From: Undibacterium pigrum
Lineage (GTDB): Bacteria; Pseudomonadota; Gammaproteobacteria; Burkholderiales; Burkholderiaceae_D
Direction of reading: 5' to 3'
NCBI RefSeq assembly: GCF_003201815.1
Contig: NZ_QJKB01000004.1
Span: forward strand, 62,001 to 126,000
DNA length: 64,000 nt
Numbering within the stretch: the stretch's first letter is position 1; every line of letters starts with the position of its first letter. Under the pieces are notes generated by a model. The model was not told the DNA's origin, searched no databases, and was given only the letters and a program-made list of their open reading frames with translations. This document shows, one piece after another, positions 34,750 through 44,444 of the stretch. Position numbers and translations under genes: made by a program.

Positions 34750-36993
34750 CTATTTTTTGCTATTCAATAAGCGCAAGCCATTCAATACCACGAGTACACT
34801 GGTGCCAGCGTCAGCAAATACTGCCATCCACAGGCTGGCATGCCCAGTCAGTGCAAGGCCAAAAAACACGAATTTGACGAGCAAGGCAAAGCTGATATTT
34901 TGCGTCAGTATGCTTGCAGTACGCTGCGAGATTCTGATCATTTCTGGCAGCTTGCGTAAATCATCCTGCATGAAAGCCACATCTGCTGTTTCCAGGGCAG
35001 TATCACTGCCTGCTGCCATGGCAAAACCGATGTCGGCGCGCGCCAGGGCCGGGGTATCATTGATGCCATCGCCACACATGGCTGTTAAACCTTTTTCGCC
35101 ATATTTCTGTATCGCGCTCAGCTTTTCCGTGGGCAGCATCTGGCTCTGGAATTCGCTGATACCGGCCTGTGCGGCGACGGCCGCAGCAGTTTTAGCATTG
35201 TCACCGGTCAGCATCACGGTTTTGATACCCATGTCTTGCAGCTCAGCCAGTGCCGCACGGCTATGTTCACGTATTTGATCTGCCAGTGCCAGCAAGCCCA
35301 ACAACTGATTCCCCTGACACAGGAATAGCACGGTATTTGCGGCAGCTTCCAGTCTGCTTAACTCTTGCTCCAGTGCGGCAGGCTGTTTGCCTGGTGCATC
35401 CATAGTTTGCAGGGCCTGCCACATGGCTTGATTGCCGAGATGATAGTCAAGTCCATTCATCTCTCCACTGACACCACGACCGCGACCTTCTTCAAACAGC
35501 TTGATATTCGTCGCTGTCAGCAGCGGGTTCTTGCAGGCATTCAGCAAGGCGATGGCAAGCGGATGGCTGGAATGCGCATCCAGGCTGGCAGCCAGTGTCA
35601 GTATGTCTTCAGCACTTTTCTCGCCTAGGCTGACGGTTTCTATTAATTGTGGCTTGCCAGCTGTCAGGGTGCCGGTTTTGTCAAAAGCAATGGTTTTCAA
35701 ATGCCTGGCCTGTTCCAGATACACGCCGCCCTTGATGACGATGCCACGTCTGGCCGCCAGTGCCAGGCCACTGACGACGGTCACCGGGGTGGAGATGACC
35801 AGGGCACAAGGGCAGGCAATCACTAGCAATACCAGGGCGCGATACAGGCTGTCATGCCAGCCATGTTGCAATAGCAATGGTGGCAATACCGCAAGCAATA
35901 TGGCAATCACAAACACCACTGGAGTATAAATTGCTGCAAAACGGTCAACAAAACGCTGGGTCGGGGCGCGCTGGCCCTGTGCTTCTTGCACTGATTGCGC
36001 AATCCTGGCCAGCATGGTGGATGCCTGCACTGCTGTCACCCTGACTTGCAGCAAGCCGCTTTGGTTGAGGCTGCCCGCATAGACCAGGTCGCCAGTCTTT
36101 TTCTCTACCGGCATGCTTTCGCCGGTAATAGCTGCTTCATTGATGCTTGACTGGCCATTTTCTATGATGCCATCCAGTGGCACTCTGTCACCTGGGCGTA
36201 TCTGTATGCTTTTTCCCAGTTCGACACTCCCGGTTGGGACACTAAGCCAGCTTCCATCCGCTTGTTGCAGCAAAGTGGTTTCCGGCGCTTGTGAATGCAG
36301 GCCCTGGATAATATTGCGTGCGCGGCTCAGGCTGGCGGCTTCTATCAGTTCGGCAATGGCAAACAGCCAGATCACCATGGCAGCTTCTGGCCATTGACCG
36401 ATGGCAGTTGCACCCAGCACGGCTGCTGTCATCAGTAAATGGATATTCAGGCTGAAGTGACGCAAGGCTATCCAGCCTTTTTTTAGTGTAGGGATACCAC
36501 AACTGAGTATGGTGCAGAGTGCCAGCAGGGCAATGACGAGTGAATTTTCATCACCGCTATACCATCCCAGCAATTCTGCTGCAATGGCTGCCAGGCCGCC
36601 CAGGGCGACTGGCCAGTAGTGCAGCCAGCTGCGTGCAGACACGTTTGCAGCTTGTTCTTTTATAGTTTGTTCGCCGGTGAGTTCTATACCTTGCATGCCT
36701 GTACCAGCCAGACGTTGCTGAATGGCTGCCATATCCGCTGCTTCATGATGTACCGTCAGCACACGGTTGATGAGGTCAAATTCCAGCGCCAGCACACCGG
36801 GCAATGAAGACAAGGCCTTGCGTATCAGGGCTTCTTCAGTCGGGCAATCCATTTGTTCGATCTTCAGCCTGAACTTGCTGGCGCTGGATGGCAAATTGGG
36901 CAAGTCTGGTAAGCCAGGTGTCACTATGTCCACCTTGACAGGCGATTTCTCATGATGATGTTGATGGCTGCAGCAGGTATTTTTTTCAGACAT
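34750..36993 (-). CDS. Heavy-metal P1B-type ATPase (Zn/Cd/Pb export, ZntA/CadA-like)
   Basis: A 747-residue metal-export ATPase. The N-terminus is rich in His and Cys (CCSHQHHHEKS), followed by a heavy-metal-associated domain whose usual CxxC is replaced by MDCPTEE, with a single cysteine. The core has the CPC ion-site motif (residues 394-396), the phosphorylated Asp438 in DKTGTLT, an HP motif (SSHPLAIAL) and GDGINDTPAL. CPC and the MerR neighbour point to divalent soft metals. The second ATG (36993) is preferred because GAGAG lies six bases before it but directly touches the first. The promoter is of the MerR-controlled type. Confidence 0.93.
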   Translation of the reverse strand: MSEKNTCCSHQHHHEKSPVKVDIVTPGLPDLPNLPSSASKFRLKIEQMDCPTEEALIRKALSSLPGVLALEFDLINRVLTVHHEAADMAAIQQRLAGTGMQGIELTGEQTIKEQAANVSARSWLHYWPVALGGLAAIAAELLGWYSGDENSLVIALLALCTILSCGIPTLKKGWIALRHFSLNIHLLMTAAVLGATAIGQWPEAAMVIWLFAIAELIEAASLSRARNIIQGLHSQAPETTLLQQADGSWLSVPTGSVELGKSIQIRPGDRVPLDGIIENGQSSINEAAITGESMPVEKKTGDLVYAGSLNQSGLLQVRVTAVQASTMLARIAQSVQEAQGQRAPTQRFVDRFAAIYTPVVFVIAILLAVLPPLLLQHGWHDSLYRALVLLVIACPCALVISTPVTVVSGLALAARRGIVIKGGVYLEQARHLKTIAFDKTGTLTAGKPQLIETVSLGEKSAEDILTLAASLDAHSSHPLAIALLNACKNPLLTATNIKLFEEGRGRGVSGEMNGLDYHLGNQAMWQALQTMDAPGKQPAALEQELSRLEAAANTVLFLCQGNQLLGLLALADQIREHSRAALAELQDMGIKTVMLTGDNAKTAAAVAAQAGISEFQSQMLPTEKLSAIQKYGEKGLTAMCGDGINDTPALARADIGFAMAAGSDTALETADVAFMQDDLRKLPEMIRISQRTASILTQNISFALLVKFVFFGLALTGHASLWMAVFADAGTSVLVVLNGLRLLNSKK

Positions 36994-37010
36994 TTGCATC
37001 TCTCAGCGAT

Positions 37011-37052
37011 AGTTTACAATGAGTGTAAACTGTGGAGTCACTACAGGGTCAA
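37011..37052 (-). promoter_or_regulatory. MerR-type promoter/operator of the metal ATPase gene, with overlapping palindrome
   Basis: On the minus strand TTGACC (37047-37052) and TACACT (37022-37027) are 19 bases apart, the over-long spacer typical of MerR-activated promoters. An imperfect dyad (CTGTAGTG/CTCCACAG) fills the spacer. A second, perfect 8-bp inverted repeat (AGTTTACA, 5 bases, TGTAAACT; 37011-37031) covers the -10 box and transcription start. Confidence 0.7.
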
Positions 37053-37120
37053 GGACAAATTTCCTGTCATAATTCAGTTGAATATTGTCTGCTTTATCAC
37101 TCATTTTAAACGGAGTACCC

Positions 37121-37552
37121 ATGCGCATCAGTGAACTGGCGAACGCTACCGGCGTTGAGATAGAGACCATACGTTTTTATGAAAAACAGGATTTGCTGCC
37201 AGAGCCAGCACGTGAAGAGAACGGCTATCGCAGCTATACGCCAGCGCATCTGGAGCGCCTGTCTTTCATACGCCATTGCCGCGCTCTGGATATTCCCCTG
37301 GCAGACATCCGGCGGCTGGTTTCTTTCATTGCCAGCCCGCTGGAAGATTGTGGGGATATCAATGAGCTTATCGACCAGCAAATCAGCCGCGTCAAGGCCA
37401 GGTTGAAAAGTATGCGGGCTTTAGAGAAACAATTGACACAACTGCGGGCGCGTTGTGATGAGCAGCATCAGGGCCAGGAATGCGGCATTCTGCATGAACT
37501 GGTGGCTGCAGCGCATGGCGAAGCTTGTGCCTGCCATGCGCCGGGTAAATGA
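37121..37552 (+). CDS. MerR family metal-responsive regulator (CadR/PbrR-like)
   Basis: A 143-residue regulator with an N-terminal winged helix (MRISELANATGVEIETIRFYE), a long dimerisation helix (about residues 80-118) and three cysteines (Cys77, Cys112, Cys121) spaced as in the Cd/Pb-sensing CadR/PbrR branch. The C-terminus has extra Cys and His residues (GEACACHAPGK). It is divergent from the metal ATPase and should activate it by untwisting the 19-base promoter spacer when metal binds. The start at 37121 is fixed by the family N-terminus and a CGGAGT ribosome binding site. Confidence 0.93.
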   Translation: MRISELANATGVEIETIRFYEKQDLLPEPAREENGYRSYTPAHLERLSFIRHCRALDIPLADIRRLVSFIASPLEDCGDINELIDQQISRVKARLKSMRALEKQLTQLRARCDEQHQGQECGILHELVAAAHGEACACHAPGK

Positions 37553-37569
37553 ATTAATGTGAAGCCGGA

Positions 37570-38253
37570 TTAGCGGATTTTTAAATCACCCAGCAAATCG
37601 GAAACACCGGCCCAGCCAATTTCTATGCCTATGCATAGCAGAATAAAGGCAGACAGGCGCAACAATACGATGGCACCGACATCACCCAGCATTCTTTCCA
37701 TATTGCGTGCAAAGCGATAACAGAGATAAATCACCAGACTGGTCAGCAAGACGCCCACCAGAGAGGCAACGCCGGTAATGATCCAGTCCACAGGCTTGTG
37801 TGGCATCTGCGTGCCCAGCGTGACTGAAGCAGCGATGGTGCCAGGCCCCACTGTCAAGGGGAAACTGAAGGGGTAAAAACTGCGCTTGCGCAATTCCTCC
37901 CTGCTCCAGCTACCGACATGTGAAGCGGCGACAGAGTTGCGCAAATTATCCTGGCCCTGGTCATTCAATAATTTCCAGCCAGCCATGGCAACCACGATGC
38001 CACCGGCAACCCTGACGATAGGCAGGGAGATGCCAAAAAAATCCAGCACATACGAGCCGACGAAGATGGCGCCTATTAACAGGAAGAAGCAATTCAGGGC
38101 AATACGCTTTGCCAGGCGGTTAGCCAGTGGTGGTTCTATAGGCCCTGTCATGGACAAGAAAATAGGGGCAATAGCGATAGGGTTCAAAATAGGTAGCAAG
38201 GTGACCGGTACTACGATCAGGGCCTTGAAAAAAATGATCATCGTGATGCTCAT
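37570..38253 (-). CDS. MarC family integral membrane protein
   Basis: A 227-residue membrane protein with six helices, of the MarC/UPF0056 family. Typical segments are LLPILNPIAIAPIFLSMT near the N-terminus, RVAGGIVVAMAGWKLL and FPLTVGPGTIAASVTLG. Despite the name (multiple antibiotic resistance locus), no resistance role has held up, and function is unknown. The start at 38253 has GGAG five bases upstream; a longer frame adds 26 residues without family likeness. It is convergent with the MerR gene. Confidence 0.9.
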   Translation of the reverse strand: MSITMIIFFKALIVVPVTLLPILNPIAIAPIFLSMTGPIEPPLANRLAKRIALNCFFLLIGAIFVGSYVLDFFGISLPIVRVAGGIVVAMAGWKLLNDQGQDNLRNSVAASHVGSWSREELRKRSFYPFSFPLTVGPGTIAASVTLGTQMPHKPVDWIITGVASLVGVLLTSLVIYLCYRFARNMERMLGDVGAIVLLRLSAFILLCIGIEIGWAGVSDLLGDLKIR

Positions 38254-38406
38254 GCCTGCTCCATAAAAATTTGTTTCGATTATGCATGAGAAATGCGGGA
38301 ACTGCGACTCTGGCGCTACGTAGCGATACAAATAATTGCAGTTTGGCAGATGTCGCCGTATTGTACAATTGTAGCCTTGCCGGACTACAGGCAGTGAGAG
38401 GCTTGC

Positions 38407-38829
38407 ATGATATTCAGGATAAAAAATCTCGTCGTTGTTACTGGCATGATACTACTTGGGGCATGTCAGACTGCACCCTTGTCTTTTTTGAGCGGACGCC
38501 CTGACCGTCCTTTGCTGAACCATCAATATCCTGTCCGTATTGTATCGGTAGATCAGTCCCTGTATTTCCGCGGAGAAGTTCAACTTGCACCCGGCAAGCA
38601 TATGCTGGTGGTAGAACTGGCTCACTCCGGGTCGCATATCCCTACTCAGAAAACCATGTTGCTGGATGTGCAGGCATGCACCCGGTATTACATCGTGGCA
38701 AAAAAAGAATCCATCATGGAAAGCAAGTGGGAACCTGTCATATTTGACAGTGAACAGGTAGGTGGCTGCAATCCGGAAGATGAATGGAAAAAGGCAAGTG
38801 CCAGCGCGCTTGTCAAATCGTCTCAATAA
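38407..38829 (+). CDS. Small predicted lipoprotein of unknown function
   Basis: A 140-residue protein with a lipoprotein signal (LLGAC at about residues 16-20), so it should be lipid-anchored in the envelope. The rest looks like one compact beta-rich domain (YPVRIVSVDQ, GKHMLVVEL, CTRYYIVAKKES, WEPVIFDSE), reminiscent of small PEGA-like or transthyretin-like folds; that is only an impression. Two cysteines (in QACTR and GGCNP) could form a disulfide. GAGAGG lies six bases before the ATG. A short perfect hairpin (38840-38855) follows the stop. Confidence 0.72.
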   Translation: MIFRIKNLVVVTGMILLGACQTAPLSFLSGRPDRPLLNHQYPVRIVSVDQSLYFRGEVQLAPGKHMLVVELAHSGSHIPTQKTMLLDVQACTRYYIVAKKESIMESKWEPVIFDSEQVGGCNPEDEWKKASASALVKSSQ

Positions 38830-38987
38830 TAAGCACCGCGCTATCGCACGATAGCCGAGCCGCCAGGGCAACACTGTCCGGTTAATGTACTTCCGTACTC
38901 CCGTTTTGCGTATTTGATGCAGCACCAAGCGCCAGTGCCGATATTTGCTTAGAATATGCGTATTGCCCTACACTTTTTAGTGCCTAA

Positions 38988-39473
38988 ATGAGTTTACGCT
39001 TTTCGCCTTTGCTTCCACAGCATCAGGATTTACTCTGGAATTTCTTGCATATCGCCTTGTGGGACCCCTCACCGGCTGGCTTGCGTCCACTGGAAACCCT
39101 GCAATTGCCGCCAGTTCGTATTTATGCCGAGAACTGGGGGCGCGACAGTGATCTTGGCGTGATTGCCATCCTGGAAGGTGAAGCAGACCCCATAGGCGCG
39201 TGCTGGATGCGTCTGGTGCCAGATGGCATGGGTCTGGCCTTTATCGATGAACAGACGCCGCAACTGGGGATCGCCCTCTTGCCTGCATATCAGCACAAGG
39301 GTTATGGCAAGTCCATGATGCTGGCGGCGCTGGATGTGGCGCGTCAACACGGTATCAAACAAGTTTCCCTGACTGTGCATCCTCAAAACCCGGCAGCGGG
39401 CATGTATGCCTCTTGCGGTTTTGTGCAAACCGGCGTCAGAAATTCCTATCTGCTGATGCAGGTCACATTATAA
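38988..39473 (+). CDS. GNAT family N-acetyltransferase
   Basis: A 161-residue acetyltransferase with the GNAT fold. The acetyl-CoA-binding motif is visible as LGIALLPAYQHKGYGKSMM (a Q/RxxGxG/A variant), followed by HGIKQVSLTVHPQNPAAGMYASCGF, the usual C-terminal half. The substrate cannot be told. No clear ribosome binding site precedes the ATG. A tautomerase-family gene follows 26 bases later and may be co-transcribed. Confidence 0.85.
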   Translation: MSLRFSPLLPQHQDLLWNFLHIALWDPSPAGLRPLETLQLPPVRIYAENWGRDSDLGVIAILEGEADPIGACWMRLVPDGMGLAFIDEQTPQLGIALLPAYQHKGYGKSMMLAALDVARQHGIKQVSLTVHPQNPAAGMYASCGFVQTGVRNSYLLMQVTL

Positions 39474-39499
39474 AAATTAACAAAACAAGAAAGAAGTCC

Positions 39500-39859
39500 A
39501 TGCCTCACTTTACTCTGGAGTATTCCAGCAATCTGCCAATTCAAGCCAGAGATTTACTGCTGAAAATTAATGCCTCTCTGGTTGAAAGTCAGCACTTTCA
39601 GGAAATTGATATCAAGAGCAGGGCGATACGTCTGGAAGATGTAGTGATAGGCACTACGCCAGATGAGCGTGCTTTCCTGCATGCCAAACTGGCGATATTG
39701 ACAGGGCGCAGCGCCGAAGTAAGACGACAGTTATCAGAGCGTGTATTGGTAGTGATACAGACTGCACAAACCTGGCCGCAAGGGCTGGATGTGCAGTTGT
39801 GCGTTGAGGTACTGGAAATCGATAAGGAAACTTACGCGAAGGCGCATCTGGCAAACTGA
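39500..39859 (+). CDS. 5-carboxymethyl-2-hydroxymuconate isomerase-like tautomerase
   Basis: A 119-residue enzyme of the CHMI (HpaF) family in the tautomerase superfamily. It starts MPHFTLEYSSNL, giving the catalytic N-terminal proline after methionine removal, and ends with the family CVEVLEID pattern. HpaF acts in 4-hydroxyphenylacetate breakdown, but none of the other pathway genes is near, so the true substrate here is open. The start at 39500 is fixed by Pro-1; a longer frame would bury the active site. Confidence 0.88.
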   Translation: MPHFTLEYSSNLPIQARDLLLKINASLVESQHFQEIDIKSRAIRLEDVVIGTTPDERAFLHAKLAILTGRSAEVRRQLSERVLVVIQTAQTWPQGLDVQLCVEVLEIDKETYAKAHLAN

Positions 39860-39893
39860 AAAAAACAGAACACGCCTTCATGATCAGAGCAGC

Positions 39894-42197
39894 TTAAAAA
39901 TCAAATTTCAATTCACCGACGACAGTGCGTTGCGAGTAGGGGTGAAAGGCCCAGTATTTTTTATTGTTCAGATTGTCTATACCTACAGACGCTGTCCATT
40001 GTCTGGCCAGTTGATAACGCACACGCACGTCAGCAACCACAAAACTTGAAAAACCCTGGTAGGTAAAGGCATTGCTGTCGCTGTTATCAAGTGAACCGTA
40101 TTGCTTGCCGCTATAACGCAAGCCCAGGGTGGTACTGAGCTTTTCATCAGGGCGATAGCTGATGACAAAATTGGCGCGCCAGGCTGGTACGCGTGGTTGC
40201 CATTTGCCTACACTGACTGGGAATTTGTCATTCCGGGTAATTTCGGAATTGGCATAAGTCAGGCTGGCTGCCAGATCCAGGCCACGGGTGTAAACATCAC
40301 TTGCCTGATAAGCGAGTTCCAGCCCTGTGGTGTGGATTTCATCGACATTCTGGATATTCGTTACATTCGGTGTGACCAGGGTATTCACTTGTGAGTACAG
40401 GGCATCCCTGGTTCTCTCGTGGAACAGGGTAGTGCGTAAAAAGCCCTTGCCTTCATTCAGCACCCGTTCGGCTGTCCATTCTGTAGTCCAGGATTTTTCT
40501 GGTTTCAGGTTGGGGTCATTATTGACGATGGCTGTGGTGGAAATACTGCCCTGATACAGTTCAGACACGGTAGGCATACGCACAGCACGACCTGCTGATG
40601 CTTTCAACGTCCAGTCTTCATTGGCCTTGAGGGCGATTGCTGCTTTTGGAGAGAAATAATTCTCCTTGCGTCCGGCGAAGAGCAGGGTGGAACTGGCATT
40701 TGAAATAGCACCGCGATCTGCCTGCCATTGTTCAAAGCGGCCACCGATAATGGCTTTCCATGCCGGATTGATGCGCCATGCATCTTGCGCATACAGGCTC
40801 TGTAACTGGGTATTGCCCTGGAAAGCAGAGAAACGCTTGACTGCACCACCATTGATCCAGTCATCGGTATCAGATACCTGGGTGCGCATTTGATAGGCTT
40901 CACGCTGATAGCCAAATTCTGCAGTATGTTCTGGATGTGGGCGCCAGATGCCTTTCAGGGCCAGGGTATTCCAGCCTGTGCCTGCACCATCGGTGATGCG
41001 TCCGGCACCACCTGCATCTGCCCGGGGGATGGCAACTACAGGTGCGCGGGCGATATCCTTGCGGTAGTCGTACAGGCTGGCCGCTACTTCCCAGTCAAAT
41101 ACGCCTTTGGTATTGCTCTTCAAATTCAGACCGTGGGTGATGTGTTCCAGCTGGTTTTTGCTGTTGGACATATCAGTCGGGGCCAGGGTATATTTTTTAC
41201 CGGCGATATTGATGTCGCCGCTATACACTGCATTGCCCGTTGCATCACGCAGATAGCTTTCGACCCCGCTATTCATATTGTTGCGCCAATAGCCGAAGGT
41301 ATAGCTGGCACGTAAAGTCGGGCTAAGCTCATAGGCCAGCTTGATCTTCGCATGGTCTTGCGTCGTATGGTATTGACCGGTCGCGCCCAGAACCCACCAG
41401 TCCAGGCCTTGTGGGTTTTTGTCGGCAATCGCACCCGTCACAGCTTTTCCTTCTGTACTGCTGACACCCGTAGATGCCAGTTTGTTGGCGAAGACGATAG
41501 GGTGGCCATCGCTATCTAGCTGGTTCACATTCAGCCACCATGAGAAAGCCCCTTGCTTGTTGCCCAGGCTGGCGCTGAGCTGCTTGCCACTATAGTTTTT
41601 GTCCGTACCATATTGCTGGAAATTCTCGGTGAATCCCACCAGCTTGGCATGGGCTTCAAACTGTCTGGGCATACGCGTCACGTAATCGACTACTGCACCG
41701 ACAGAATTGCCTGCATAGGCGGCTGAGAACGGTCCATACAATACATCTACCCTGTCAATTTCTTCGGGCGTCACCAGACCCCAGCGCGGTGTAAAACTTG
41801 CGCCATTACCCAGCAGGTTGGACAGCAGGATGCCATCGGCATACACCATGGAGCGTGCGCTATTGCCCGTGCCAGAGGCGCGTGTCGCCAGCACTGCATG
41901 GTTGTAGTCACCGATATAGCGTTTGCGTACCAGCAGGCTGGGCAGGTATTTCAAAGCATCTTCTGCATCGATGGCATTGATGGTCTGCTCCATAGTCCTG
42001 GCATTGATGCCTTCTATGGTCGTCGGTATTTCCTTGGGAAGGGAAGACGGGCGGTCGCCATTGATGATGACGCGTTCAGCCGTGCTGGTGTTTTCTGTGG
42101 TTTCACTGGCCTGCACGTCTGCAGGCAGGAAGGGGAAGGCGGCTGCCATGGCAACCACTAGTGCGCGCAAACGCACTGTGCGTAAAGAATTCGACAT
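39894..42197 (-). CDS. TonB-dependent receptor, possibly metal (copper) related
   Basis: A 767-residue outer-membrane receptor. The signal peptide ends at VQASE (about residue 30). The TonB-box region is ERVIINGDRP. The plug includes DALKYLPSLLVRKRYIGDYNHAV and SAAYAGNSVGAVVDYVT, and the barrel ends in GELKFDF with a terminal phenylalanine. It is of a different branch from the two peptide-locus receptors. A DUF2946 gene lies directly upstream on the same strand; that pairing is known around the copper receptor OprC of Pseudomonas, which suggests copper, but this rests on context alone. Confidence 0.87.
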   Translation of the reverse strand: MSNSLRTVRLRALVVAMAAAFPFLPADVQASETTENTSTAERVIINGDRPSSLPKEIPTTIEGINARTMEQTINAIDAEDALKYLPSLLVRKRYIGDYNHAVLATRASGTGNSARSMVYADGILLSNLLGNGASFTPRWGLVTPEEIDRVDVLYGPFSAAYAGNSVGAVVDYVTRMPRQFEAHAKLVGFTENFQQYGTDKNYSGKQLSASLGNKQGAFSWWLNVNQLDSDGHPIVFANKLASTGVSSTEGKAVTGAIADKNPQGLDWWVLGATGQYHTTQDHAKIKLAYELSPTLRASYTFGYWRNNMNSGVESYLRDATGNAVYSGDINIAGKKYTLAPTDMSNSKNQLEHITHGLNLKSNTKGVFDWEVAASLYDYRKDIARAPVVAIPRADAGGAGRITDGAGTGWNTLALKGIWRPHPEHTAEFGYQREAYQMRTQVSDTDDWINGGAVKRFSAFQGNTQLQSLYAQDAWRINPAWKAIIGGRFEQWQADRGAISNASSTLLFAGRKENYFSPKAAIALKANEDWTLKASAGRAVRMPTVSELYQGSISTTAIVNNDPNLKPEKSWTTEWTAERVLNEGKGFLRTTLFHERTRDALYSQVNTLVTPNVTNIQNVDEIHTTGLELAYQASDVYTRGLDLAASLTYANSEITRNDKFPVSVGKWQPRVPAWRANFVISYRPDEKLSTTLGLRYSGKQYGSLDNSDSNAFTYQGFSSFVVADVRVRYQLARQWTASVGIDNLNNKKYWAFHPYSQRTVVGELKFDF

Positions 42198-42304
42198 AAG
42201 GATACTCTAAAAAATTGGAGCGCATGCGAATGCGCAATGCATGCCAGGCAGCACAGGACAGGAACATGTCACAGGCATGGCAAGCTTGAATAAGACCGGA
42301 TTTT

Positions 42305-42685
42305 TTAGAGGGAAGGAGGCCCGCGTGCGGGCATGGGTGCTGCAACAATGCTCGCCAGGCGTGCCGCCGGGATGGAGCGCGTTGCATACGACAAGGCATG
42401 TGGCGCAGCGCAAACGGAAGTCTGCGGGAAATCAGCAGGCAAGCTGGCGGCCAGACACATGGAGCAATCCAGCAAGTGCGTCATGCTCTTGCCAGTTTCC
42501 TTGACTCCATCGCCATCCGCTTTGACAAACTTGTAACCAGTGCTGGTACATATCAGGTTCATGCCCTGTTCGCCAGATTTCACCACAGATGATGCCATGG
42601 CAACACCCAGCGTCAGTACATACATAAGCAGTACTGCACGCACCAGGTGGCGAAAACACGACAGGGAAATGCGGCGGGCGGACAT
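42305..42685 (-). CDS. DUF2946 family small membrane/secreted protein
   Basis: A 126-residue protein with one N-terminal hydrophobic helix (LVRAVLLMYVLTLGVAMA), then a short domain with paired cysteines (LICTSTGYKF, DCSMCLAASLP, VCAAPH) typical of DUF2946. The CxxC and neighbouring Cys suggest metal binding, and family members often lie next to copper-receptor genes. ATG at 42685 is used; upstream GTG (42703) and TTG (42721) codons are in frame, and neither has a well-placed ribosome binding site. The TonB receptor gene starts 107 bases downstream. Confidence 0.72.
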   Translation of the reverse strand: MSARRISLSCFRHLVRAVLLMYVLTLGVAMASSVVKSGEQGMNLICTSTGYKFVKADGDGVKETGKSMTHLLDCSMCLAASLPADFPQTSVCAAPHALSYATRSIPAARLASIVAAPMPARGPPSL

Positions 42686-42964
42686 GGGGCGGCATTGTAT
42701 CACCCTTCTGTGCGACGACAAATTTGCTGTTGGAACTCAGGAAAAATAAGCAAGCTGACATCAAATCAGGCAAATTTGGGGATATCATGGCGATTTTCGG
42801 GGCAAGTCTGCGCTATGCCGCAGAATGGCAGGCAGCAAAATCTGGCTATCTTGATATCATCGTCTGGATTATTTCAGCTTTGTCAGATAGCAGTGCGTTA
42901 TTTCCCCAATTTACAAACTATTAGATCAACAAGCCCCAGACGGGCATCAGCAGAAGGATAGATC

Positions 42965-44434
42965 TTGAGACAAGTCAGCCTGGGTCAGCAAATGACCCGC
43001 ACCAAGCCCATAGACCATAGCGAACAAGTGACCGATGATCAGGGACATAGCTTGCACCGTTCCCTGGGATTGTTTTCACTGACCATGATAGGTGTAGGTT
43101 CTACCATCGGTACGGGTATTTTCTTTACCATGGTTGAAGCAGTGCCCAAGGCCGGTCCATCGGTCATCCTGTCTTTCATCATCGCCGCAATTACTGCTGG
43201 TCTGACAGCCTTGTGCTATTCAGAATTGTCTTCCCGCATCCCGGCGTCCGGTTCTTCTTATTCTTATGCCTATGCCACCGTGGGCGAGTTTGGTGCCTTC
43301 ATTGTTGCTGCCTGTTTATTGCTTGAATATGGCCTGGCAGCCAGTGCCACTGCGATAGGCTGGTCGGCATATCTGAATAACTTCCTGACCAATGCCCTGG
43401 GCTGGCAAATACCGGAAATGCTGCGCTCGCCGATGATAGTGGCCGGCGCCAATGGCGTGGAATTTCATGCTGGACAATTCAACCTGCCACCCATGGTCCT
43501 GGTTGCCATATGTTGCATATTGCTGTTGCGTGGTGCTAAGGAATCTGCCACTGTGAACGCAGTCATGGTCATCATCAAGCTGGTGATTTTGACTTTCTTT
43601 GCCGTCGTGGCATTTTCCGGCTTTAATGCCGAGCATTTCACACCCTTCTTTAATACGGACAACAGCAAGGGTCTGGCTGGCATGGCTGGTGTGACTGCTG
43701 CTGCCGGAACGGTATTCTTTTCTTTCATCGGTCTGGATACCGTGGCAACGGCGGGGGCAGAAGTCAAAGACCCCAAGCGCAATGTGCCTCTGGGTATCAT
43801 GGCGGCATTGATCGTCGTTACCGTGTTTTATTTGCTGGTTGCTGTGGCGGCAGTTGGTGCCCAGCCTGCCAAAATGTTTGAAGGCCAGGAAGCCGGTCTG
43901 GCAGTGATATTGCAAAATGTGACAGGCAAAGCCTGGCCTGCTCTGATCTTGTCTGCCGGCGCTGTTATCTCGGTATTCAGTGTGACGCTGGTGACGATTT
44001 ATGGCCAAAGCCGGATCTTGTTTGCGATCAGTAAAGATGGTCTCATCCCCAGCTCTTTCCAGCGCGTACATGCCCGTACCCGTACACCTGTCAGCAACAC
44101 CATCATGGTTTGCCTGCTGGTGGGTATAGTTGCTGGTCTGGTTGATTCCACTTTCTTGTGGGATATGGTCAGCATGGGTACCCTGGTTGCCTTCATGGTG
44201 GTATCGGTTGCTGTTCCTGTTATACGCAAACAAAAACTGGGCGAGGGCGCTGGAGGTTTCCGCGTGCCTTTTGGCCCTTACCTGATACCGGGCTTGAGCA
44301 TACTGGCTTGCTTGTATATCCTGAAGGACTTGTCGGCCACGACTTACCATGTATTCTTTATCTGGATGGCAGTCGCTATCGCGATTTATTTCTTGTATAG
44401 CAAAGCCCATTCACACTTGAATAAACAGCAATAA
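42965..44434 (+). CDS. APC-family amino-acid permease
   Basis: A 489-residue inner-membrane transporter with about 12 helices. The first helix carries [12 protein letters not shown], the APC substrate-backbone motif, and the sixth [20 protein letters not shown]. It resembles cationic-amino-acid (YfnA/CAT-like) permeases in this pattern, though the substrate is not certain. The TTG start has AGAAGGA six to seven bases upstream. The long polar N-terminus (30 residues) is cytoplasmic. Confidence 0.88.
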   Translation: MRQVSLGQQMTRTKPIDHSEQVTDDQGHSLHRSLGLFSLTMIGVGSTIGTGIFFTMVEAVPKAGPSVILSFIIAAITAGLTALCYSELSSRIPASGSSYSYAYATVGEFGAFIVAACLLLEYGLAASATAIGWSAYLNNFLTNALGWQIPEMLRSPMIVAGANGVEFHAGQFNLPPMVLVAICCILLLRGAKESATVNAVMVIIKLVILTFFAVVAFSGFNAEHFTPFFNTDNSKGLAGMAGVTAAAGTVFFSFIGLDTVATAGAEVKDPKRNVPLGIMAALIVVTVFYLLVAVAAVGAQPAKMFEGQEAGLAVILQNVTGKAWPALILSAGAVISVFSVTLVTIYGQSRILFAISKDGLIPSSFQRVHARTRTPVSNTIMVCLLVGIVAGLVDSTFLWDMVSMGTLVAFMVVSVAVPVIRKQKLGEGAGGFRVPFGPYLIPGLSILACLYILKDLSATTYHVFFIWMAVAIAIYFLYSKAHSHLNKQQ

Positions 44435-44444
44435 GCCTGATATT

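Noticed and set aside
42724-42924. 66-codon open frame before the amino-acid permease
   Set aside because: No ribosome binding site or recognisable features; probably chance.
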